From Stenotrophomonas sp. ZAC14D1_NAIMI4_1 (lineage in GTDB: Bacteria > Pseudomonadota > Gammaproteobacteria > Xanthomonadales > Xanthomonadaceae), in assembly GCF_003086775.1 (NCBI RefSeq), contig NZ_CP026001.1, positions 1,204,407 through 1,268,406 of the forward strand: a stretch of DNA of 64,000 bases, read 5' to 3'. Under the pieces are notes generated by a model. It was not told the origin of the DNA. It ran no database searches and saw only the letters and a list, made by a program, of their open reading frames with translations. How positions within the stretch are numbered: position 1 is the first letter of the stretch; each line of letters opens with the position of its first letter. Below are positions 26,384 through 35,545 of the stretch, one piece after another. The translations under genes and the position numbers were made by a program.

Positions 26384-26416
26384 AGCCCTGCCAGGCATGG
26401 CCTGGCACTACCGGAA
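26384..26416. repeat. REP palindrome
   Basis: CCTGCCAGGCATGGCCTGGCACTACC, an imperfect palindrome with a minus-strand GTAG head between two convergent genes. Confidence 0.65.
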
Positions 26417-26716
26417 TCAGTTCGGGTAGTAGAGCAGGGCGGAGCCCTTGGTCAGAGCCTCTTCGTAGAACCCGGCGAAGCCACGGTAGGCATCGGTGTC
26501 CAGCACATCCACCTGCAAGCGGCCGCAGCGCAGGTCGGTGATCTCATCAAAGCCGAATCGTGCGCATTCGGCCTGGGCCAGGTCGAACGCATCGCGCTCT
26601 TCGTCCTGCCGCAGGAACAGCATGGCTCTATGCAACGCACCTGCTTCCGGCGCATTCCATTCGAGTTCGGACGCGCCTGCATAGCGGCCCGTAAAGCCAT
26701 AGACCATCACGATCAC
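26417..26716 (-). CDS. Hypothetical small soluble protein
   Basis: A 99-residue acidic protein starting MIVMVYGFTGRYAGASELEW. It has mixed alpha/beta character with conserved-looking DITDLRCGRLQVDVLDTD-type beta strands and a C-terminal FYEEALTKGSALLYYPN. No signal peptide or membrane helix. No family recognised. It stands alone between REP elements and the large ABC permease gene, which runs in the same direction 61 bp upstream. Confidence 0.6.
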   Translation of the reverse strand: MIVMVYGFTGRYAGASELEWNAPEAGALHRAMLFLRQDEERDAFDLAQAECARFGFDEITDLRCGRLQVDVLDTDAYRGFAGFYEEALTKGSALLYYPN

Positions 26717-26739
26717 GTTTCATCTCCAGGCAGGACGGC

Positions 26740-26772
26740 GGTGGTACCGGGCATGCGGCCCGGCACCACCGC
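26740..26772. repeat. REP palindrome
   Basis: GGTACCGGGCATGCGGCCCGGCACCACC between the M1-permease stop codon and the hypothetical gene. Confidence 0.6.
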
Positions 26773-26777
26773 CAGCA

Positions 26778-29700
26778 TCACATCGAAACCTTCTTGCGGT
26801 TGTCGTCGCTGACGCGGTCGATCAGCTTGTTGTACGGATCAAACCCGGCCTCGTCCGGCTTGCTGTCCACCGTCACCGTGATGGTGGGCTCGGCCGTGGT
26901 CACATGGTGGCGTTGCAGGTACAGCACCTTCTGGTCGCGTTCCTTGCCCGACGGCCCGTTGGCGAACACGCCGATCTCGATCCAGTCATCCATGCTGCCA
27001 TCGCTCTCCTGGCCCTTGCCGTCGGCGTACTGCTTGGCCGCGTGCAGGACCAGTGTCACGTCGTAGCGACCGTCCTCGCGCTTGCGCGCGCTCGCGGACA
27101 TCACCCGGTTGTCGTAGAAGCTGATCTTCTCGAACAGGTCGGTGACCAGCGCCTGGCGATCTGCCGGCGTTTCGGCGCGGATGTAGTCGAGCAGTTCGCG
27201 CGAGGTGGTGTACGGCGGCTGCTGGTAACCCTTGTCCTGCAGGAAGCGCTTCAATGCACGGTTCAGTGCCTCTTCGCCGATCTCCTCGCGCAGCCGGTAG
27301 AACACCAGCGATCCCTTCTGGTAGTGGATGTACTGCTGGTTCTCCACGCGCTCCAGCGGCTGTTCCTCGATGGCCTCGCCGCCGCGCCCGGACAGGTAGC
27401 CATCCAGCTCGCGCTTGAGGAACTGGCGCATGTGCTGGCGGCCGTACTCCTGCTCCATCACCATCAATGCCGAGTACTGCGACAGCGACTCGGACAGCAC
27501 CGTGGCGCCCTGCACGTTGGCACCGATCACCTGGTGCGCCCACCACTGGTGGGCAACCTCATGGGCGGTCACGTAGAACACGTAGTCCACCTTGTCCGGA
27601 TCACGCAGGTCGGCGATGAAGCCGATGGCCTCGGAATAGGGAATGGTGTTGGCGAAGGACTGCGCGAAGCGGGCATAGCCGGGGAATTCGATGATGCGCA
27701 CCTGGCGATGCTGGTAAGGCGTGAAGTTCGCTTCGTAGTAGGCCAGCGACTTCTGCACGGCTTCAATCATCCGGTCCACGTTGTAGCCGTGCGCCGGGTC
27801 GAAGTAGACCTCGATCGGGATGTCCCTGTACTTCGCCCTGCGCACTTCCCAGCGTGCCGACAGGTAGGCATAGAAGTTCAGCATCGGCCGGTCCATGGCA
27901 TAGCTGAAGCAGCGGCGGCCATTGACCGTGGTTTCGTGCTGCAGGTAGCCCGGGGCCAGCGCCACCTGGTCCGGCGCGGTGCAGACCGTGGTGCGGAAGT
28001 CGAGCCAGTCGGCATCGTTGGACACATAGTTGTTGGCGCGCGCGGCCTCGTCTTCCAGCTTGGGCATGCGCCGTGGTTCACCCAGACCGCGCTTGCGCCG
28101 CTCATTGCGGTCGCTGATCTCGGCACCTTCGTTGTAGCCGAAGGAAGGCAGCACGCGGCTGTTGAAGAACGTGCCGTTGTCCACGATGTTGCTCGGCGCC
28201 TGGCCGGCGGTGATGCCGTCGGGCTTCTGCATCACCCGGAAGTGCACGTCGCGCGTTTCACCCGGTTGCAGCGGCGCCTGCAGGCGGTAGATGCGGTAGC
28301 CAAGATCGGCGTCGTGCATCGCCAGGGTCTGCCCACCCAGATCGACGGCGAGCAGTTGCTTGTCATCCCCCATCGAGACGTGCACGTCCTGGATCGGGAC
28401 GGCATGGGTGTTGCGCACCTTCCAGTGGGCGTCGATCACCATGGACTGCGATTCGGGGAACAGGTCCACGCGGTTGTCCACCGCCACGATGCGCGGCTGC
28501 GGCAGCGTGCGGTACCTGGACAGCTCGCGCTCGTAGCGGGCCTGCAGGTCCAGCTGCTGGTCGGGGGAAATGAACTCGTTGCGGATGTTGGTGCTCCAGT
28601 ACAACCAGCCACCCACGACGACGAACGCCAGCGCAGCGACCGCGGCGAAGGCACCGGTCGGACCGCGCAGGCGGCGGCCGGCCAGGGCCAGGCGCTGGCG
28701 CAGGCCCTGGCTGACACCGCGTACCCAGAAGGCCGAGGCCAGGCACATCAACGCAAGCAGGAACAGCGCCCAATAGCCCTGGAACGCCAGCTGCCCGGCC
28801 AGGAAGTGGCCATAGCCGTTCATGTCCGAATAGGGGGCATTGGGCCAGCTGCCAAAGTTGTAGATGTTCTGCGTGTAGTCCAGCATGCCCAGCACGCCCT
28901 GGCCGATCATCACGATGATCAGCAGTGCATAGCCGACGAACTTGTTGTTGGTGAGCACCTGCAGCACCAGCGCCAGGCCACCCATCAGGATGTAGACCAC
29001 CGAATCCAGTGCCAGGCTGCGCAGGTACAGCAGTGGCTCCAGGTGGGTGTAGCCCTTGGCCAGCTGCACGCCCATCGCCGCCAGCGCGCCAGCGGCCTGG
29101 AAACAGGCGATCACTGCCAGCAGCGCGGTGAACTTGGCCAGCAGCGGTACCCAGTTCGGCACGGGCATGGCGTCGGTCACTTCATTGATGCGTGCGCCGC
29201 GTTCCTTCCAGACCAGCTCGCCGGCGAAGAACAGCACGATGATCACCAGCAGCCAGCTGAAGGCGCCCTGCAGGGCCATGACCATCTGCGAGGTGACCGG
29301 CCAGATCGAAGTGCCGTACAGCGTCTGCCGGAACAATGCGCTAGGCAGGAAGTTGGCCAGGCCCAGCACCAGCAGCACGATGAACGGCACGCTGCGCAGC
29401 ACGCCGCGCGTGTCGAAGCGGACCTGGCGCAGGAACTGCTGCCACGCCGTGCCCGCGGTGAACACCGGTACCACCCGCGGCAGGGGCGCGCGGGTGGGGC
29501 GGATGGCACCCGCATCGGCGGCCGGCAGCACCTGCTTGCGGCCCCAGCGGCGGCGGCCGCTGCCACTGCGTTCGGTACGGAACAGGGCAAGCGTGGCGGC
29601 GAACAGTGCTGCGGCCACGCCCAGCCACAGGGCGCGGTTGGCCAGCAGGTAGCCGGCCAGTTCGGGGATGCCGCCGTTGCGTTCCGCAGTGGACCAGTAG

Positions 29701-30362
29701 CGGATGGTACGGCCCAGCGCACGCATGCCCAGCGGCTCGCTCAGCACCGCGATCCAGGTGTTGTCGATGTCACGCAGCAGGGCGGCGCTGGCACCGTACA
29801 GCACCAGGTAGGCCACCAGGCCGATGTACACCCAGAGGATCGAGCGAGTCAGCGCCGCCAGCAGCGACAGCAGCGCGGTGGTGAACAGCAGGTTCGGAAT
29901 GACGATGACCGCGAAGGCCCAGGCAAAGCCCTGCCAGCTGATCGGGCCCATGCGCTCGGGATCGACCCACGGCATGAACGGTGCCAGCCACACGCCGAAC
30001 GCAATGATGATGTAGACCAGCAGCCCGGCCGCGAGGGCCGCGGCGATGCGACCGGCCAGGTAGTCGCGACGCTTCACCGGGCTGGCGAAGATCAGTTCGG
30101 CAGTGCCCAGTTCGAAGTCACGCAGCAACGCGTTGCTGACGAACAGCGCGTTCACCAGCATCCCCAGCAAGGTGAAGATGCCGAGCATCTGCGCGATCAC
30201 CGTCGGCGCATTGCTGTGCACGTTGCCGCTGCCACCACCGATCTGCACCGCATCGCTGGAGGCGGCGGCGAAGGCGAGCAGGGCGAACAGCCCGGCCAGC
30301 AGCCACAGCAGGGGAGAACGCAGCTGCTCGCGCAGCTCGAAGCGGAAGAAATTGAGGATCAT
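26778..30362 (-). CDS. ABC-2 permease fused to an M1-family aminopeptidase
   Basis: A 1194-residue fusion. The N-terminal half (about 1-580) is an ABC-2-type permease with two sets of roughly six transmembrane helices. The C-terminal half is an exported-side M1 gluzincin: HEVAHQWWAHQ provides the zinc-binding HExxH and a downstream SESLSQYSAL gives the third ligand Glu. The upstream exopeptidase motif GAMEN is not obvious, so true aminopeptidase activity is uncertain. The ATPase gene begins the operon 13 bp upstream. Such fusions are seen in several Gammaproteobacteria; substrate and role are unknown. A coupled peptide processing and transport function is plausible but inferred. Confidence 0.9.
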   Translation of the reverse strand: MILNFFRFELREQLRSPLLWLLAGLFALLAFAAASSDAVQIGGGSGNVHSNAPTVIAQMLGIFTLLGMLVNALFVSNALLRDFELGTAELIFASPVKRRDYLAGRIAAALAAGLLVYIIIAFGVWLAPFMPWVDPERMGPISWQGFAWAFAVIVIPNLLFTTALLSLLAALTRSILWVYIGLVAYLVLYGASAALLRDIDNTWIAVLSEPLGMRALGRTIRYWSTAERNGGIPELAGYLLANRALWLGVAAALFAATLALFRTERSGSGRRRWGRKQVLPAADAGAIRPTRAPLPRVVPVFTAGTAWQQFLRQVRFDTRGVLRSVPFIVLLVLGLANFLPSALFRQTLYGTSIWPVTSQMVMALQGAFSWLLVIIVLFFAGELVWKERGARINEVTDAMPVPNWVPLLAKFTALLAVIACFQAAGALAAMGVQLAKGYTHLEPLLYLRSLALDSVVYILMGGLALVLQVLTNNKFVGYALLIIVMIGQGVLGMLDYTQNIYNFGSWPNAPYSDMNGYGHFLAGQLAFQGYWALFLLALMCLASAFWVRGVSQGLRQRLALAGRRLRGPTGAFAAVAALAFVVVGGWLYWSTNIRNEFISPDQQLDLQARYERELSRYRTLPQPRIVAVDNRVDLFPESQSMVIDAHWKVRNTHAVPIQDVHVSMGDDKQLLAVDLGGQTLAMHDADLGYRIYRLQAPLQPGETRDVHFRVMQKPDGITAGQAPSNIVDNGTFFNSRVLPSFGYNEGAEISDRNERRKRGLGEPRRMPKLEDEAARANNYVSNDADWLDFRTTVCTAPDQVALAPGYLQHETTVNGRRCFSYAMDRPMLNFYAYLSARWEVRRAKYRDIPIEVYFDPAHGYNVDRMIEAVQKSLAYYEANFTPYQHRQVRIIEFPGYARFAQSFANTIPYSEAIGFIADLRDPDKVDYVFYVTAHEVAHQWWAHQVIGANVQGATVLSESLSQYSALMVMEQEYGRQHMRQFLKRELDGYLSGRGGEAIEEQPLERVENQQYIHYQKGSLVFYRLREEIGEEALNRALKRFLQDKGYQQPPYTTSRELLDYIRAETPADRQALVTDLFEKISFYDNRVMSASARKREDGRYDVTLVLHAAKQYADGKGQESDGSMDDWIEIGVFANGPSGKERDQKVLYLQRHHVTTAEPTITVTVDSKPDEAGFDPYNKLIDRVSDDNRKKVSM

Positions 30363-30374
30363 GGCGTGCTCCGC

Positions 30375-31277
30375 TCAGGCTGCCGCGCGGGCACGCGCCT
30401 GCAGGCGCAGGCGCTGGAAGTAGACGTCCTCGAGATCGGGGGCCACGGCACGGAAGCCATCGCCGGGATCGCTGGCACTGTGGATATGGATGACCGGGCG
30501 GCCACCGACCAGGCGCGTGGACAGCACCACGTAGCGCGCCTCATGGTCGGCCAGTTCGGACGGGTCCACCTGCTTGCGCCAGACCTGCTGCTGCAGGGCC
30601 TCGATGGCATCGGTGGGGCGGCCGGTCAGCAGCACCTGGCCCTTGTTCATGATGGCCATGCTCGGGCACAGGTCGGTCACGTCCTCCACGATGTGGGTGG
30701 AGAGGATCACCGCGACGTTCTCGCCGATGGCTGCCAGCAGGTTGAGGAAGCGGTTGCGTTCCTCCGGGTCGAGGCCGGCGGTGGGTTCATCGACGATGAC
30801 CAGGCGCGGATCGCCAAGCAGGGCCTGGGCGATGCCGAAGCGCTGGCGCATGCCGCCGGAATAGGTGCCCAGCTTGCGCTTGCGCGCGTCCCACAGGTTC
30901 ACCTGCTGCAGCAGGCCGTCCACCACTTCGCGGCGCTGCGCGCGCTGGGTCAGGCCCTTGAGCACGGCGAAGTGCTCCAGCAGGTCGAGCGCGCTGACCT
31001 TGGGGTAGACCCCGAAGTCCTGCGGCAGGTAGCCCAGGCGGCGGCGCACGGCATCCTTGTCGCGCAGCACGTCGATCGGCGATTCGCCGGGAATGGTCAG
31101 CACGGCCGTGCCGCTGTCGGCTTCCTGCAGCGTGGCCAGGGTGCGCATCAGCGACGATTTGCCGGCGCCGTTGGGGCCGAGCAGGCCGAACATGCCGCGC
31201 GGGATGTCCAGGGTGACCCCGTTCAACGCGTGGACGCCGTTGGCGTAGGTCTTGGACAGCGAGTCGATCTGCAGCAT
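30375..31277 (-). CDS. ABC transporter ATP-binding protein
   Basis: A 300-residue nucleotide-binding subunit. Walker A is GPNGAGKSS (about 35-43), the signature is YSGGMRQRFG (about 140-149), Walker B is LVIVDEPTAGLDP and the H-loop is in LSTHIVEDV. The C-terminal 80 residues are the accessory domain common in ABC-2-type exporters. It is the first gene of a two-gene operon with the permease/M1 fusion. It lies downstream of the tandem REP array. Confidence 0.93.
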   Translation of the reverse strand: MLQIDSLSKTYANGVHALNGVTLDIPRGMFGLLGPNGAGKSSLMRTLATLQEADSGTAVLTIPGESPIDVLRDKDAVRRRLGYLPQDFGVYPKVSALDLLEHFAVLKGLTQRAQRREVVDGLLQQVNLWDARKRKLGTYSGGMRQRFGIAQALLGDPRLVIVDEPTAGLDPEERNRFLNLLAAIGENVAVILSTHIVEDVTDLCPSMAIMNKGQVLLTGRPTDAIEALQQQVWRKQVDPSELADHEARYVVLSTRLVGGRPVIHIHSASDPGDGFRAVAPDLEDVYFQRLRLQARARAAA

Positions 31278-31415
31278 GCGCGTACACCCCTTCCCTGTAT
31301 GAATGGCCGTTTATCGCGCTGAACAGGGGTGCCGGTCAATCGCCGTTGGTAATGATTACTGCCAGCCGGGGGGGAGCTGAGCCATGCTCGACTGCTTTGG
31401 CCGCTGGAAACAATT

Positions 31416-31559
31416 GCAGCCGAGCATGGGCTCGGCTCTACAGAAAGGCGAACGGCAGCCGAGCATGGGCTCGGCTCTACAGAAAGGCGAACGGCAGCCG
31501 AGCATGGGCTCGGCTCTACAGAAAGGCGAACGGCAGCCGAGCATGGGCTCGGCCCTACA
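31416..31559. repeat. Four tandem 39-bp units each carrying a SMAG palindrome
   Basis: The unit GCAGCCGAGCATGGGCTCGG... plus CTCTACAGAAAGGCGAACG begins at 31416, 31455, 31494 and 31533. The first three are identical; the fourth ends in the LacI gene stop codon with one change (GGCCCTAC). A further partial palindrome (ATGCTCGACTG) precedes them at 31383. Perfect 39-bp periodicity with identical spacers indicates recent tandem amplification of one REP. Confidence 0.9.
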
Positions 31560-32586
31560 TCCGCAGCGACGACTCGCGCACCACCAGCTTCACGGGAATG
31601 CTCAGGCTTTCCACCGGCTGCCGGCCGATCAGCGCCAGCAGCTTCTCCACCAGCAGCTGGCCGGCCTGCTTGGTGTCCTGCTGCACCGTGGTCAGCGCAG
31701 GCGACACCGAGGCCGCCAGCGGAATATCGTCGAAGCCGGTGACCGCCACGTCCTGCGGCACGCGCAGGCCGGCCTCGCGCAATGCGCGCATCGCACCGAT
31801 GGCGATCAGGTCGCTGGCCGCGCAGATCGCATCGATGCGCTCGCCGCGCGCGAGCAGCGCCATGCACGCTTCCTGCCCGGAGGCCTCGGTGGTGATCGCA
31901 TCGTGCTGCAGTGCCGGGTCGGCGGCCAGGCCGTGCGTGCGCAGCGCTTCGACATGGCCACGGTAGCGTTCCTCGAACTCCGGGTAATGGCTGGACGCAT
32001 GGCCGAGGAAGGCGATGCGGCGGCAGCCCTGCTGCAGCAGGTGGGCGGTGATGTCATGCCCGCCCTGGAAGTTGTCGCTGCCGATCGACACGCCCGGCTG
32101 GCCGGGCAGGGCCGCGCCCCAGCGCACGAAGTGCGTGCCCTGTTCGACCAGCCGCTGCAGGCGGTCGCGCGACTGGTGGTAGTCGCCGTAGCCCAGCAGG
32201 ATGATGCCGTCGGCCTTGTTGCTGTCCTCGTAATCGGCCTGCCAGTCGGTGGAGAGCTGCTGGAAGGACACCAGCAGGTCCTGCCCGTGCAGCGCGCAGG
32301 CGCGGGTGATCGAGCCCAGCATCGAGTGGAAGAACGGGTTGATCAGCGAATCATCGTTGGTCGGGTCTTCGAAGAACAGCAGCGCCAGCGTGCCGGCATT
32401 GCGCAGGCGCAGGCTGGAGGCGTTCTTGTCGACCTTGTAGTTCAGCTCGCGGGCGATGCGCAGGATGCGCTCGCGGGTTTCGGCATTGACCATGGGGCTG
32501 CCGCGCAGGGCACGCGACACCGTGGGCTGGGAGACCCCGGCCAGGTGGGCGATGTCCAGGGACGTGGCTTTGCCTTTGATGGTCAT
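31555..32586 (-). CDS. LacI-family transcriptional regulator (candidate for the alpha-glucan regulon)
   Basis: A 343-residue LacI/GalR repressor. The N-terminal helix-turn-helix is SLDIAHLAGVSQPTVSRAL (9-27) with the hinge helix NYKVDKNASSLR, followed by a periplasmic-binding-protein-like sensor domain (VAVTGFDDIPLA near the end). It is the only LacI regulator near the glycosidase locus apart from the one at 44217, which has its own operators. It is therefore a reasonable candidate for binding sites A-C (TGAATACGTATGCA), about 12-22 kb away. No such site was seen before its own gene. The stop codon TAG belongs to the last REP of the tandem array. Confidence 0.88.
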   Translation of the reverse strand: MTIKGKATSLDIAHLAGVSQPTVSRALRGSPMVNAETRERILRIARELNYKVDKNASSLRLRNAGTLALLFFEDPTNDDSLINPFFHSMLGSITRACALHGQDLLVSFQQLSTDWQADYEDSNKADGIILLGYGDYHQSRDRLQRLVEQGTHFVRWGAALPGQPGVSIGSDNFQGGHDITAHLLQQGCRRIAFLGHASSHYPEFEERYRGHVEALRTHGLAADPALQHDAITTEASGQEACMALLARGERIDAICAASDLIAIGAMRALREAGLRVPQDVAVTGFDDIPLAASVSPALTTVQQDTKQAGQLLVEKLLALIGRQPVESLSIPVKLVVRESSLRM

Positions 32587-32961
32587 GGGCGGTGCAGGCG
32601 GGGGGATTCACGGATGATGCCACGGGTGGCTGCTGCTGGCCCTGCCGATGTCCCGCCGGGGAGACGGAGCGGACAGCGCTTGGCTGTGACGCGACCGGAC
32701 CCGCACGGTGCGGACCAGGCCAGGTCATCCTCACTGCCGGCTGGATTGAAAGGCCTCCAGAGCCTGACGGGGCAAGGGCTCGGGGCGCATTCCGGCCGCC
32801 GCCGGGGGCTTCCCTGACCGGGCGCACGGCGGCGGCGATGATAAGATGGGACATTCTTGAATTCCCCCAAATGCATCGGGGGCGGCCCTGGGCCACTGCC
32901 TCCTGCCAGGAGGACGTGCTATCACTGGTGGTCTGCCCCTGTACAACGGACGAACACACCT
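32587..32961. other. Intergenic region upstream of ssb
   Basis: A 375-bp gap between the divergent LacI and ssb genes. It must contain both promoters, but no convincing -35/-10 pair, LexA-type box, or copy of the TGAATACGTATGCA site was found. A run TTGAATTCCCCCAAATGCATCGGGGG contains a short CCCCC/GGGGG stem. No additional gene is supported. Confidence 0.5.
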
Positions 32962-33573
32962 ATGGCGCGTGGCATCAACAAAGTCATCCTGGTCGGCAAC
33001 CTCGGCAACGACCCGGACGTGAAGTACACCCAGGGCGGCATGGCGATCACCCGTATCAGCCTGGCCACCACCAGCGTCCGCAAGGACAAGGACGGCAACC
33101 AGCAGGAGCGCACCGAATGGCACCGCGTGGTGTTCTTCGGCAAGCTCGGCGAAATCGCCGGCGAATACCTGCGCAAGGGCAGCTCGGTCTACGTCGAAGG
33201 CAGCCTGCGCTACGACAAGTACACCGGCCAGGATGGCGTGGAGAAGTACTCCACCGACATCATCGCCGACGAAATGCAGATGCTGGGCGGCCGCGGTGAA
33301 GGCGGCGGCGGTGGTGGCGGTGGTGGCAACTTCGGCGGCGACCGTCCGCAGCGCCAGCAGGCCCCGCGCCAGGAGTACGGCGGTGGCGGCGGCCAGCGTG
33401 GCGGCGGCCAGGGCGGTGGTTACGGCAACCAGGGCGGTGGCCAGGGCGGCTACGGCAACCAGGGCGGCGGCAACCAGGGTGGCGGTTATGGCAACCAGGG
33501 TGGCAACCAGCGCCCGCAGCCGCAGCAGGCCCCGCCGATGGACGACTTCGCTGACGACGATATTCCGTTCTGA
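32962..33573 (+). CDS. ssb: Single-stranded DNA-binding protein
   Basis: A 203-residue SSB. The OB-fold is residues 1-110 (starting [20 protein letters not shown], with [19 protein letters not shown] and [11 protein letters not shown] motifs). A long Gly/Gln/Asn-rich linker (about 115-185) of repeated GGYGNQGG units follows. The tail [11 protein letters not shown] is the acidic tip that recruits replication and repair partners. The upstream frame extension lacks similarity, so the ATG at 32962 is used. The low-complexity linker is longer than in E. coli SSB and made of near-repeats, a place where length polymorphism is likely. Confidence 0.97.
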   Translation: MARGINKVILVGNLGNDPDVKYTQGGMAITRISLATTSVRKDKDGNQQERTEWHRVVFFGKLGEIAGEYLRKGSSVYVEGSLRYDKYTGQDGVEKYSTDIIADEMQMLGGRGEGGGGGGGGGNFGGDRPQRQQAPRQEYGGGGGQRGGGQGGGYGNQGGGQGGYGNQGGGNQGGGYGNQGGNQRPQPQQAPPMDDFADDDIPF

Positions 33574-33596
33574 CGCGCGCCTGGCATCAGCCAGCA

Positions 33597-33637
33597 GAAA
33601 ACCCCGGCAAGGCCCTGCGCCTGCCGGGGTTTTTTAT
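33597..33637 (+). terminator. Intrinsic terminator of ssb
   Basis: ACCCCGGCA and TGCCGGGGT pair around a GC-rich loop and are followed by six T residues. It lies 24 bp after the ssb stop and just before the convergent SDR gene. Confidence 0.9.
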
Positions 33638-33653
33638 GAGCATTGTGCTGGGA

Positions 33654-34403
33654 TCACCCCGCCGCGTTCATCCACTCCACCGCGTCATCGCCCCCGGGAA
33701 TACGCATCGGCGCGTTCTCGTCGGTCACCGCGCGCCACACTGCTTCGGCCACGGCTTCCGGCGTAGTCACCGGGCCGCTGCTGTCGCGGAAGCTGGCCAG
33801 CACGCCCTGCACCAGCGGCGCATAGGCCGGGTGCTCCACGCCGCCCAGGTGCGGGAATGCGTTCTCGCCGAACCGCGTGGTCGGCGAGCGGCCGGGCAGT
33901 ACCAGACGCACGCGCACACCCAGCGGCGCGACTTCGATGGCCAGCGATTCAGTGAAGGCATTCACCGCCGCCTTGCTGGCGGTATAGACGCCCACCAGCG
34001 GCAGCGCTTTCACCGTCACCGTGGAGGTCACGTTGATGATCACGCCGTCGCCGCGCTCGCGCATCTGCGGCAGCACGGCCTGGGTCATCGCCAGCGTGCC
34101 CAGTGTGTTGGTGTCGAACAGGGCGCGGGCGGTTTCCATCGGGGTCAGTTCCACCGGCACCGGTGCGCCGAACCCCGCATTGTTGACCAGCACATCGATC
34201 GGGCCGGCCTCGGCGATGGCCCGCGCGATGCTGGCCGGGTCGGTGATGTCCAGGGCGAGCACGCGCAGGTGCGCGGAGGCGGGCAGCAGATCGGTGCGCG
34301 GCGTGCGCATGGTGGCGATGACCTTCCAGCCACGGTCGAGGAACAGGCGGGCCGTTTCCAGCCCGAAACCGGAGGAACAGCCGGTGATCAGTACGGTTTG
34401 CAT
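33654..34403 (-). CDS. SDR-family oxidoreductase
   Basis: A 249-residue classical short-chain dehydrogenase. The cofactor loop is TGCSSGFG (7-14), NNAGF follows strand 4, and the catalytic YTASKAAV motif (Tyr-x3-Lys) is present in the second half with the preceding Ser in NVTSTV. Substrate unknown. It is divergent from an AraC-type regulator whose start lies about 95 bp away, the common arrangement for a regulator and its target. The ATG at 34403 begins MQTVLITG; the longer frame reaches into the regulator gene and is rejected. Confidence 0.92.
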   Translation of the reverse strand: MQTVLITGCSSGFGLETARLFLDRGWKVIATMRTPRTDLLPASAHLRVLALDITDPASIARAIAEAGPIDVLVNNAGFGAPVPVELTPMETARALFDTNTLGTLAMTQAVLPQMRERGDGVIINVTSTVTVKALPLVGVYTASKAAVNAFTESLAIEVAPLGVRVRLVLPGRSPTTRFGENAFPHLGGVEHPAYAPLVQGVLASFRDSSGPVTTPEAVAEAVWRAVTDENAPMRIPGGDDAVEWMNAAG

Positions 34404-34497
34404 CGTGTACGCCTTCAGCAGGAACGAGTGACCATGGTCGGTCCCGCTGGATGGACGCGCTACAATGAAACGTCCATATTTCCTCGTCGAGCGTCCA

Positions 34498-35397
34498 GTG
34501 TCGTCCGATCCGCTGTCCGACGTCGTGGCCCTGCTGCAGCCTACGGCACGCTTCTCCAAGCGCGTCGAGGCCGCTGGCGAGTGGTGTGTGCGCCGCGAAG
34601 GGGAAGGCGAGCCGTTCTACATGGCGGTGCTGCACGGGCAATGCCGGCTGTCGGTGGAGGGGGGCGCACCGATCACCCTGCAGGCCGGCGATTTCGTGCT
34701 GGTGCCGGCCCTGCGCGAGCTGGTCAATACCAGCATGCAGGCGCCGGCGGACATCACGCCGAGCCTGCCAGTGCGTATCGCCGAGGGCCACTTCCGGGTA
34801 GGCAGCCTCGATGGACCCGTGACGCTGTGCGCGCAGATCGGCCACTGCGGATTCGCTTCGCCCGATGCGGCCCTGCTGGTTTCGTTGCTGCCGCGGCTGC
34901 TGCATGTACGCGGTGAGCCGCGCCTGGCCACGTTGGTGCAGATGGTGGGCGAGGAAGCGCGTGCGCAGCGACCGGCGCGTGATGTCGTGTTGGAACGCCT
35001 GCTGGAAGTGCTGCTGATCGAGGCGCTGCGCAGTGGCATGGACAGCGTGGGGGGCAGTGGGCTGGTCCGCGGGCTGGGCGATGAGCGGCTCGCTGCCGCA
35101 TTGCGTGCCCTGCATGCGCGGCCACAGCACGCGTGGACGGTGGAGGCGCTGGCCGGGCAGGCGACGATGTCGCGCTCGGGTTTCGCCGCGCGTTTCATGC
35201 AGGTGGTAGGTGTGGCTCCCATGGAATACCTGCTGCACTGGCGCATGGCACTGGCCAAGCGCCTGCTCAACGATCGCTCGCTGAGCCTGGAACAGGTTGC
35301 CGAGCGGGTCGGCTATGCCAGCGCGGTCACCTTCGGTGCGGCGTTCGCGAGGTTGGTGGGCATGCCACCGGCGCGTTTCGCGCGCATGCGTGGTTGA
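34498..35397 (+). CDS. AraC-family regulator with cupin-like N-terminal domain
   Basis: A 299-residue regulator. The N-terminal half resembles the cupin-type sensor of AraC proteins (SDPLSDVVALLQP opening, FYMAVLHGQCRL, LQAGDFVLVP). The C-terminal half carries two helix-turn-helix motifs (WTVEALAGQATMSRSGFAARF and LEQVAERVGYASAVTFGAAF). The GTG at 34498 was chosen because family members begin M-SSDPLSD at exactly this place, and because a TACAAT -10-like hexamer overlaps the alternative ATG at 34465. It probably controls the divergent SDR gene. Effector unknown. Confidence 0.85.
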   Translation: MSSDPLSDVVALLQPTARFSKRVEAAGEWCVRREGEGEPFYMAVLHGQCRLSVEGGAPITLQAGDFVLVPALRELVNTSMQAPADITPSLPVRIAEGHFRVGSLDGPVTLCAQIGHCGFASPDAALLVSLLPRLLHVRGEPRLATLVQMVGEEARAQRPARDVVLERLLEVLLIEALRSGMDSVGGSGLVRGLGDERLAAALRALHARPQHAWTVEALAGQATMSRSGFAARFMQVVGVAPMEYLLHWRMALAKRLLNDRSLSLEQVAERVGYASAVTFGAAFARLVGMPPARFARMRG

Positions 35398-35483
35398 TCA
35401 CCTGCGGCCTCACTGCCGTTGTGCCCCGCAGCATCAATTTTCGTGCACCGCGTCTTGCAAAAAAAATAATTCCTCCCTTATGG

Positions 35484-35497
35484 TGCAATCGATTGCA
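35484..35497. promoter_or_regulatory. Perfect palindromic operator TGCAATCGATTGCA, site 1
   Basis: A 14-bp perfect palindrome 49 bp before the first gene of the plus-strand glycoside operon. The identical palindrome fronts the opposing operon at 44138. CG-centred perfect palindromes of this kind are typical LacI-family operators, and the LacI gene at 44217 is adjacent to the second copy. Confidence 0.85.
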
Positions 35498-35545
35498 TCG
35501 CGGTGAATCATCAATGTTTGCACCGGTTGGGAGGCCGGGAAGTGG

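Noticed and set aside
26904..31322. 1472-residue open frame on the plus strand
   Set aside because: Lies antisense to the M1-permease and ABC ATPase genes, is rich in His/Gln/Arg as expected of a GC-rich shadow frame, and has no recognisable domain.
31416..31559. CRISPR array from regularly spaced repeats
   Set aside because: Spacers are identical rather than unique, units are REP palindromes and there are no cas genes.
32587..32961. LexA-type or LacI-type operator upstream of ssb
   Set aside because: No convincing match was found on either strand.
34461..34498. ATG at 34465 as the AraC-type start
   Set aside because: It overlaps a TACAAT hexamer and lies before the family-typical SSDPLSD opening; the GTG at 34498 fits better, though not proven.
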